DNA from: Darksidea phi
Taxonomy: Eukaryota > Ascomycota > Dothideomycetes > Pleosporales > Lentitheciaceae
Length of the DNA stretch: 64,000 nt
Reading direction: 5' to 3'
Assembly: GCA_030770425.1 (NCBI GenBank)
Contig: JASJFT010000091.1
Location: forward strand, 62,001-126,000
Shown here: positions 55,604 to 64,000 of the stretch, piece by piece
Numbering within the stretch: position 1 is the stretch's first letter
How the letters are laid out: each line of letters starts with the position of its first letter
Program-made: the position numbers and the translations under genes
Notes under the pieces: generated by a model
Database searches by the model: none
What the model was told of the DNA's origin: nothing
What the model saw: the letters and a program-made list of their open reading frames with translations, nothing else

Positions 55604-57274
55604 ATGGCACGCAAAAAGCCGACCGAAGCTACTCCGGCTACTAAAACACCGGGCGAGAATGGCAAGATGGATAAACCCAAAGGCACGAAGCGGAAGCGCG
55701 GCAAGTTCGATTGGGCCACCGCCGAATTCAACGGCTTCGAGCTCAGGCCTATAAAGTCGGCCAAGAAGATCAAGTCTTCAAAAGACCAAACAGGGAATAT
55801 AGCCTGGAACCAAGCATCCATGAGCGCCGACATCTTCCAGAAGACTCCGTTTGAGGGCACCGACCTCAGCCCAACTTACCACCAAGTGTCTCCAGAGCTT
55901 CCATGGGAGAGCACCGATCGATACCGGAAATTCACTAGTATGGTGGCCTGTCGACACACAAAAAACGGTGGCTAATGCGCTATAGTTGAGCATATGACGT
56001 TTGATATGGACGATATTGTCTTCATCAGGGCCGATCCGGATGAGGCTGGGAGCAAGGACGCGCCTGTCCAAGGCTGGGTAGCCAAAATACTCGAGGTCCG
56101 CGCCGGTGGTCCGGTACGTCCGCAGGCTACAATTGCTCCAAACTGAGCTTTGCACTGACTGGAGGGCGCAGCATCACGTCTACCTCCGCGTGTGTTGGCT
56201 CTATCGACCAGAAGATCTCCCCGGAGGCCGCAAACCATATCATGGCTTGAACGAACTGATAGCCAGCAACGATATGGCAATCATCGACGCCACGACTGTG
56301 GACGGTAGAGCGAACGTCATTCACTGGCAGGAACATAAGGACGAAGGCGAAGTCCTGAATCCGTTACAGCTTTTCTGGCGGCAGACACTCGATGTGACCA
56401 AGAAGCAACCGGTTCTTTCAGTATGTCTACACACCCGTCTACCATCAGCCCTCTAACAAGACTACAGGAACTCGCCAAGCACTGCGTAGACAACGTGCCT
56501 CATAACCCCGACAACCTCCTGATCCGATGCGATTCATGTCATAAATGGTTGCATGACACCTGTCTTGAGAAAGCTGCGGTGCGCGAAGCATACGAATCAA
56601 ACGGCCTCCCATACCCGGACGATAGCACCCCGGCTAGGGGGAGGAAAGGGCAAAAGGCGAAGCGCAAGCAACCTGACTCTTTCGTAGCGCAGATCAGCAG
56701 CACCTTGTTAGGCAAGATGCGACTCACAGTCACGGACAGGCGCTCCGGGCCGGGCAACACAACAAGCTGGGATGTGCCGATCAAGTGTCTCTTGTGCGAA
56801 GCCATGATCGAGGACATCAGCGACGAGGATGAGACGGAAGAGAACGGCGAGGACAGGGCAGAGACAGATGGCAAGGATGAGGCGAAAGTGAAAAGTGAAG
56901 ATGAGGCGAAGGTGAAAAGTGAGGATGAGGCGACAGTGAAAAGTGAACGCGAGGCGAAAGAGAACGACGAGCTCGCCAGCGCAAACACGGACCTTACAAG
57001 CTCCGATGTCCTCGCAAATGACAGCGACGATTCCCCACGCACTTCCGTCAACCGCACCACAGAGGACGTTGACGAGGAATCTGTCGTCTTCAACGAGACG
57101 AGCTGCCCCATCAACCAATCCAGCGCGGCAGGCAACACTTCCATCCTCGAAGACAAGACTGCAGAGCCCGCGACGAAAGCGGCCGAACGAGCCACGAAGG
57201 GTGCAGGCCGGACCACCTCTCCGTTCATCCGTTTCGTGACCACAGGCATGTTCCCACTTAATAAGAAAGGCTAG
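55604..57274 (+). CDS. BAH-domain protein with PHD-like finger
   Basis: Exons 55604-55937, 55986-56113, 56172-56420 and 56468-57274 give 505 residues. A basic N-terminus (GTKRKRGKFD) precedes a BAH domain (about residues 115-235), recognisable by DMDDIVFIRAD, VAKILEV, HHVYLRVCWLYRPEDLPGGR and the ending LQLFWRQTLD. A PHD-like finger follows (about 240-340) with RCDSCHKWLHDTCLEKAAV and a distant CLLC pair. In the first metal-binding pair only one Cys is obvious (KHCVDN), so the finger is atypical. The tail is acidic and contains three 24-bp repeats encoding DEAKVKSE-type units, then low complexity. BAH-PHD proteins of filamentous fungi take part in reading or maintaining repressive chromatin; that role here is inferred. 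Confidence 0.82.
56876..56958 (+). repeat. 24-bp tandem repeat x3.4 in the acidic tail
   Basis: Units GATGAGGCGAARGTGAAAAG plus four bases encode DEAKVKSE repeats. The last unit is diverged (REAKE). Confidence 0.8.
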
Positions 57275-58563
57275 ATGGCTCATGCGCTAGGTTCGTTCAT
57301 ATGAAGCAGATGCGGAGCAGTATTGCTAATGGTTATGTAGTAGGCGAGAGGAAGACGGGGACTGAAATCCCGAGAAAAAGCAAGGCTATAGATGAGCAGA
57401 CGATTTTGTCCACGGAGAAAAACAGGAACATGGTCGAAGCGACACCACCTCCCACCCCAATATCCCTTCTTCGCTTCTTCGGTTGGGCTTAAGGTCCACC
57501 AAGCGGGTTTTCCGGTACTCGTAGTAATCTCTCCATTGCCTATGCGCTAGCAAGGTCGGGTGTTTGGGCCGAGTTTGGTTGTATTAGTTATTGGGGCATA
57601 TCGGGTGTCTGTAGCAAATTCGACACGATAGGCGAAAACGACGGCGAATCGCCATTATTGTTTCATTACTCGGTATCTTACGGCGGACTTTTTGTGTACA
57701 TATAGTGGATAGTTTGGTAGATGTCCTGCACCCGGTGTACAAGGGGTACTCGCACAATACCGTGTCACGATCGCGCTCACACTCTCGTAAAGTATACATG
57801 CATTATCATTTTTTGTATATGAAGCCGGCTGCATATGCGTGATGCTTGATATGGCACTGTCGTTAAGACTAGGAATAAAGCCTGGCTAGTAGCGTTGGTG
57901 GAAAGGGCAGATAGAGTCGGAAGGGAGATATTGTGTCCCAAGAACCTCCCTCTCCGCATACGAACATCCCCGAATCCTCATCTTATGACGCCCTTGCAAA
58001 TCTTACGGCTCCAGATGTACTTGTTCTAACATCATCTCATGCATTTTGCCCCCGTGAATAAGCATTAGTGATAGATTCTATATGTAAACTAGCGCAACTA
58101 CAAGACCCCGAGCAATGATGAGCGTAGCAAGTGATTTTGTCCAAGGCAATCAACATTAGACAGCCTACCAGTAGCAGGCAATGTAAGTAAGGCAGGCCTA
58201 CCTACATAGAATAGGGTATATCCATCGATCCCAGCCTAGTCTCGCAAGAAGAAAAAAATATGAGAAGAAAGAAAAACGCCGCCGCTGTATGCTAACCCAG
58301 ACCCAGATTCCCCCTTGTTTAGTTGTCCCCGAAATGCCTCAAGAGCAGTTAAAACGCCTGAGAAAATGCATGCTCGCCTCCTAGCCTCCCAGCTTCCCAC
58401 TTTCCCCTAAGACCCTCATAAAAGATAAAAGTGTACAGCCCCTACTCGTACACAGAAAAACGAAACCCCTAACGCGCATTTTCCTCGACTCAACTCCATA
58501 GCTCAACTTGGTTCCACCGCTCATACGCGCGTATACTATACCGAAGCCCAGATGAATACCATA
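57275..58563. other. Spacer between convergent genes
   Basis: Presumably both 3' UTRs. No gene or RNA recognised in about 1.3 kb. Confidence 0.45.
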
Positions 58564-61500
58564 CTACTCGATCGGAAGATTGTCACTCCAAAACTTGAGC
58601 AGAAATCTCGGCTTCTCACCTCCAGTCTTCTCAATCTCCACTCTCGCCTTCTTCCCTCCACTCTTCGTTTCACTCCCTCCCACGCCATTCACCACCGGCG
58701 CTAGCTTTGGCGTTGGTTCAGTGCTCTGTCGCTTAGCCGGCCGCTGACCAATTGCGATGGTGTCAGCCTTTCTCTTCTTTGATGGAGCATTGCTGTCCGC
58801 AAAAGCTGCCAACTTATCCGGCGAAAGATGCAGTGTGACGATGCGGCTCTTCTTTCCCTTAGGCTGTTTGGGAGCCCTGGCTGTAGGCGCGGCCTTGACC
58901 GTAGGCGCGGCCTTGGGTCCGTTGGTCTTAATTTTTATCTTTGGCACGGGTGGTGTCGGCGCAGGCTGCGTCGTAGGTAACGCTACGGGTATGGGCTTCA
59001 GCTTCTCGATGGGCGTAGGGATAAGCTTTGGCGTATCGGCGGGGGTAACAACGGGTGTGGGTGTCGACGCTGGTGCTGGGGTGGACACGGGCAGAGGCGC
59101 TGGTGTAATTGCCGATGTGACTTCGATACCTTCCATTGGCATTGAAGATTCCCGAGGGGGCATGGATCCTGATGCTGGCGCTTGAGATGGTAATTCGGCT
59201 GGAGGATCTGGCAGTAGTACTGCTGGAGGAGCGGCGATTACCGGCGGCGTGGGACTCTTCTGCACAGTTGGGATCGGCAAACTACCTTGTGACGCAAGAG
59301 AACTCGCTCTGTCTGCAGACGTGGACTTTACTACTGAAATCTCGGCCGGCACGAGAGGCGAAGGCACAGTGCTAGACCCAGGCGCTGCTACAGGTTCCTC
59401 TGGCTTGCGCTTGATGGTCAATTTCATCTTCGGGGCCACTGGTACTGCTGGCAATGCCACGCTTGGCTCTTGTATAGTAGAAGGCTGTGGTAAGGCAGTG
59501 GGCTGCTGCCGAGGCTGCGTAGACTTGGTTCGTACATGGGTCCTCCTGAAGCGCATGAGCAGCTGATGCTCAGGGCTAGGAACCCTCTCCACCTTGTAAT
59601 ACCACGGGTATTCCAGTCGGATCTTCAACTCATTGACAGGATTGATGATCAAGCTACTAAAATCAAGCAGCTCGGATACATCCCTCGCTGACATGGAGTT
59701 GGCTCTCAGCGCCTCTTCAATCGACCGTTTCAGCGTCTCATTGGTTCCTAGATCGATTCTCAGCCCACGGAGAGCACCGTCCAGCTTACGGCGCGCAAGT
59801 TCGGCCGCACGGTCCGAGACACCCGCTTCCTCTTCAATAGCAAGACCATCAATCTTCTCGATGGGGTCGTTCAGTCTGAAAACGTCGCCAACAGCAACCT
59901 GACCCACGGCATTGTTGAATATGCGTAGTAATTGTGATCGAAAGTAGGGCGAAGGGTCAGTTTGTATGTTGTGAATCATATACTTAATCACACTATCCCT
60001 GGTGTTGAATACACCCAGCTGGACGAGACACTCCCACGCCTTTAGGCGCACATTGTCGGCATTACCGATTTGGGTATACTGAAGGAAGTCAGAGACCTTG
60101 AGAGGATTGACGCGGTTTTTGATGAGCTTGACTTCGCAATCTAGCACGGTCCTAGTGTATATATTCTGGTACGTGGGGATCCACTCGTCAAGACGAAGAT
60201 GGCGTTCTAGCTCGTCGATTGCCTTTTTAGAAAATTCATGCTCTTCTGCCTCCGCCAAGAGGTTGAGCGTAGGGTCCATGGACATCGGATGCGGTTTGGA
60301 ATTGGTAATGGACTCGGTCAGGCATCGCATCAGGGTGGCGAGATAGTAATCATCACTATAGTCGTTTCCCCGGTTGTCGTTGTATCGCATGAGGTCGAGT
60401 AAAAAGGTCTTTACCTCCATGGGAGCCTTGCCATCCAAGCCCTTGATTTTGGCAATAGCCTTCGGAATTGCACATTGAACAAGGTATAGCGCCCGATCGG
60501 AAAAGTTGTTTGACCGTGTCATGGGCGAATTAGGTAAGCAGAAGAGCTCTTGGAAAGCCTTCCTCAGGTGGAAGAGGCCGACCATATTCGCTTTCTCTAC
60601 CGCACAATTCACCAGGATCTCAGCGGCCATTGTCCGAATTCCATGGAAGTATCGGTTGTCCATCAGAGTTTTAACGAGAATGCTCGAGAGTAGACCCGAG
60701 CCTTCTTTGCGAGCGAGATACTGGATAGTTTCGGCCTGGGCCATGACATCCTTGTCTTGTTGCAGCTGTGAGACGTACATGTACGAAGGCATGTCGTTGA
60801 TGTTGATTTTGCAAATCCATTCGAAGTCAGCGTCTATCCTGATCCACTCGTACGCCTCTCCTTCCATTTTTTGCTCGTCTTCCGGAGGCCAGTCTTCCAT
60901 TCTCCACTCTTGTGCCTCCTCTGGACTAAGGAACAGATCTCCTAAGGAGTAGAACGTGACATCCTCTTGTTGTTCACCACTCGCGTCCAATGTAACACCT
61001 TGGGCGGCAGCTTGACGTTCCTTTTGTAAGCGGTTGCGCTTGAGACGCTTGTATTTGGTGTTGTAAGGTATTTCAACCCTCACTTGCGACGAGTTGATGT
61101 CGACGATATGTTCATATGGTGTTCCGTCTGCTTCGTGGATGCGAATAGTCATGGGACCAACGAACGCAGGCCACTCGGCGTCGGGGTAAAAGCCGCGACT
61201 CCTCTCTTTTGCCTCCCGCATAAAATCCGAGGATCCGAGAGAGCGATCATCCAATATGGCGGTCGGGTCGCCCTGCGTTTGCTTGATGGTGAGCGTGACC
61301 ACCTGCTTTTTCTTGTTAAATGTCGGCGAGCATTCGAAACTGGGACAACCTGATCCATAGACCCATTGTCTGAAGAAATTATCCAGTTTTTGATGTCCAA
61401 CCTTTTCGCAAATGCCCATAAAAGCATCCGTAGATATGGCGCCGTTGGGAAGCGATCCATTGCCGTGGTTGAACAGCATTCGGTAGAGACACCGGTCCAC

Positions 61501-63060
61501 GCCGTTCTTCCCGCTTGCTTTTACGAGGCGATTATGAAGAATGGAAAGCACGGACAAGGACTTGAGCTCCATAAACTCGTGCTCGCTGGGGTCTATATGC
61601 AGATACTCGCCGAGGTCGTGGAGACATGGTCGGCGGACGTCCATCTGAACAATTTTATCCATTATCATCTTTTGCCGGAAGCGATGGTCATTGCGGCCAA
61701 ATAGATCGCGAAGATAGAACTCGGTCATGAACCAGGAACCGCCGACAATTACCCAGTGATCACGGGGTGACTGTGCGATGACGTCGACGCCAATCCATTG
61801 ACTGGCCACAGCATGAACGAGGACCCGTGTCGTGTGATCTAAAGGCTCCCAGACTGTCTCAGGGAACAACAGCCGCGAACTGCAGATTGTCAAGGACATT
61901 GTGTGGGCGGTGTCGCAATCCAGGTCGTCTACAAACGCCATCTTGTAGGATTTGCCGAATCGGTAGGTCTGGTAGCGGTCTGTGAAACTGTCGAGCGTCC
62001 GTGCAATCATCATGGCACTATTTCGCACCTCGTCTTCCTTTCCAGGCAGACAGAAAGCGTGCACCTTGATAGCCTCATCCTGCAAGCGGTCATCTTCGGA
62101 CGTGTCACGGTACTCGGAAAGGTCGACATGTTGGAAGGGACCGATGACGATGCCGATATGCTGGGGGAGCACACCGGCGGGAGTGTCGAGGGTGAAGCTG
62201 GCCGTCATGTGGGTCGGGTCATTGGGGTCGACAATCTATGGGCGATAAGCAACCCGATTCAGACACCAGTGAACACCGCAACATACCTCATCGGTAAGCA
62301 CCCCTGAGCAGATTACAGACATTTCAAGCGCCTTTTCCTCCTCAGTAAGATCATTGTGATCCTCGTCGGAGTCGCTCATGACACTATCGGCTTTATGCGC
62401 GCCATTCGTCTGCGGCTGGCCATCTTCTCTGTGGTTTTTGCAAAGGGCGTCGCCCATGGTTCGCGGGTAACGCACTGATACGTCGAAGTTACATCTAGTG
62501 GTGCCGTCGTCGACGCAGGGGAACAGCGACGAAGCCATGCCGGGAAAGGACGAGTTGCGCGTGTAGACATGGGGATAGCGCATATCCCCATCTTCTACGC
62601 CGACGAAATGTACAGCATCGCGGAAGTCGTCGAGAGTGTATTCGATCTCCACCTCGAGCGTCTCGCACATGGCCTCTGGGCTTCCGGGTGGTCGCAGATC
62701 CTTTATGCGCATCTTCTCCGGCACAAAGATGACCAGCTCCTCTGCCTCGCCTCTTTCATGACTTCGTACACGGTTTTGCAGGAAGTGATATTGATGTATG
62801 TTGGTGCTGGGGTGGAGCGAGAGGCGATCGTACAGGTCATTGTAGTGGAAGGCGGCCTCGACGCCCTTGACGGTAATTCGCGTCGGCTTGAGCTGGCGAC
62901 AATTGAGTGGTATTTCGCGCAGCTTCGGCGACTGCGGTTGAATCTCTATCGTTGTCTTTCCCTTGACCGACTGGGGGCAGAAGCTGAAGTCGAGCTCCAG
63001 GCGCTGGTTAAGGACGGTGAAGGCGGTCGTGGCCGCGGAGTCGTCAGGGCTGTCGTCCAT
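58564..63060 (-). CDS. TAF2: TFIID subunit TAF2
   Basis: Large TFIID subunit that contacts core promoter DNA around the start site. Minus-strand exons 63060-62287 and 62235-58564 give 1481 residues. The N-terminal half resembles an M1 aminopeptidase: LNQRLELDFSFCPQSVKG, GMASSLFPCVDDGTTRCNFD and LLFPETVWEPLDHTTRVLVHAVASQW. The zinc HExxH motif is absent (HAVASQW at that place), as expected for catalytically dead TAF2. HEAT-like helical repeats follow (about 550-950). From about 970 the tail is a disordered Pro/Ala/Thr-rich stretch of some 450 residues with Lys-rich patches, longer than in yeast and typical for filamentous fungi. The single 51-bp intron at 62236-62286 splits the conserved GVLTDE|IVDPND segment. 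Confidence 0.93.
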
Positions 63061-63700
63061 GTCAGGCGGCCGTGGCGCACGTAGCAGGCGAGACCTGCTC
63101 CCGTTATCGAGTCGCGATCTGCTGGGGATTGCGCGCGGCGGTTGCAGTTGTTGTCGCGGTCTGGAAGTCGGGAGAGCTTAGGCCGCCACTAGCTTGGCGC
63201 ACGTTTTCTTGGCGTCGCGGCAGATCTCGCGTTCTCTCCCTCACTTTACGTCACCAGCCCCTCTCACTTCTCTCCATTGAGACGCATCGCTACTTCTCCT
63301 GAAATACTGACTCCTCCCTGCTAGTCACACAATAGCTCACTTTAGAAGACCTATTTCGCGAGAGTGATCCGCACTAGCTAGTTAGTGTAGATCACTACGG
63401 CTAGCAATGTGATTGTACAATTCGATGTCCAACTGCATCGAAGCCAATATACGAGACCAGGCCTGCGGTTCGACCCAACCCCGCTTTGTCACGGCCGTAG
63501 CAACATCAGCATGGACCCGTGAATATTAACCTCGTACTCATCAGCCTATAGAGCACAGCTTGCCCCATCAGGGCATTCATAATTTTCTGCTGCGACTGCT
63601 GGAGTGCTAGTCCGTCGCGTCCGTCTATCCTTCTTACCACCAGCCCAGGATAAAGACTTGCCTTTTCATCTCATCTCTTCTTCCCTACTCATCTGCCACC
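63061..63700. other. Divergent promoter region, TAF2 / secreted protein
   Basis: No gene is recognised. A GGTTCGACCC word near 63470 resembles a tRNA B box but no tRNA can be folded around it. Confidence 0.45.
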
Positions 63701-64000
63701 ATGCACTTCTTCTATCATCTCGTTAGCCTCATCGCCCTTACGGTAGCCACCCCGTACTCAGCCCCACCAACCACCTGCAAGTCCCCAAACTTCCGCATCA
63801 ATGCGAACCCGCCGCCAGACCACCCTCTCAGCTTCATTCAAAGCTGGAACCTCTCCTCCTACCACTACACCCCCTGCTATGACCGCGCCGTCTTCTATCC
63901 TAACGAAACCGGTCGTATCTTCTACGCCAATGGTACCGACGGTGAATTCGCCAACCATACAGCCACCCTGCACACCGACGGTGGCATGCCTCCCTGGCCC
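63701..64000 (+). CDS. Predicted secreted protein, 5' part (runs off the window)
   Basis: The frame opens at ATG 63701 in a good context (CCACCATG) and stays open to the window end (100 codons). A signal peptide is clear (MHFFYHLVSLIALTVA, cleavage near Ala16-Ser21). The mature part begins with a Cys at residue 26, contains several N-glycosylation sites (NLS, NET, NGT, NHT) and aromatic-rich segments (SSYHYTPCYDRAVFYPNET). No known domain is recognised in this portion. It is probably an extracellular or cell-surface protein. Confidence 0.75.
   Translation, partial: MHFFYHLVSLIALTVATPYSAPPTTCKSPNFRINANPPPDHPLSFIQSWNLSSYHYTPCYDRAVFYPNETGRIFYANGTDGEFANHTATLHTDGGMPPWP

Noticed and set aside
59136..59902. 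Plus-strand frames opposite the TAF2 tail
   Set aside because: They mirror the low-complexity Pro/Ala-rich TAF2 C-terminus; composition alone keeps them open.
63460..63500. GGTTCGACCC word resembling a tRNA B box
   Set aside because: The flanking bases cannot form a T stem and no A box or acceptor stem lies upstream at the right distance.

Overview
This is a nuclear contig from a filamentous ascomycete (Pezizomycotina). Most genes carry short GT-AG introns of about 45-80 bp with CTRAY-like branch points, and the gene content (fungal Zn2Cys6 regulator, Ydj1-type J protein, mitochondrial MutS, CAF120, TAF2) is fungal. Several accessory families (a giant membrane ankyrin protein, a zinc-finger/two-TM protein, Crinkler-type ATPases) resemble what I know from Dothideomycetes, but placement below subphylum is only an impression. 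All splice models were built by hand; for every multi-exon gene reported as intact the exon lengths sum to an open frame.

Layout. 0.5-4.5 kb: valyl-tRNA synthetase. 4.5-8.7 kb: gene-poor, with an aldo/keto reductase relic and a possible 284-bp MITE in AT-rich sequence. 8.7-13.6 kb: a 1604-residue membrane ankyrin-repeat protein, followed by relics of ankyrin and two-TM genes. 14.5-18.2 kb: no convincing coding sequence, but six regularly spaced TATA/pyrimidine-leader modules, all on the minus strand. 18.2-25.7 kb: dense housekeeping block of YDJ1-type J protein, cytosine deaminase (FCY1), uroporphyrinogen decarboxylase (HEM12) and mitochondrial MutS (MSH1). 27.8-32.6 kb: an atypical SDR, a convergent Zn2Cys6 factor and a secreted matrixin-type metalloprotease with a repeat (propeller-like) domain. 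35.0-37.6 kb: F-actin capping protein beta and a small nuclear basic protein. 38.6-41.9 kb: a decayed MFS permease and a membrane-anchored prolyl-4-hydroxylase-like dioxygenase.

42.3-48.5 kb is the most unusual stretch: a zinc-finger + P-loop NTPase + restriction-endonuclease-like protein (Crinkler-type architecture), then an F-box relic, then a RanBP2 zinc-finger protein with two C-terminal membrane helices. A relic of the latter family also lies beside the ankyrin gene at 14.3 kb. 49.9-63.1 kb returns to core genes: CAF120, a BAH-PHD-like chromatin protein and TAF2. The window ends inside a predicted secreted protein.

The picture is of conserved housekeeping blocks separated by accessory islands that hold fast-evolving conflict- or effector-like genes and many dead genes. 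At least five pseudogenes or relics can be read directly.
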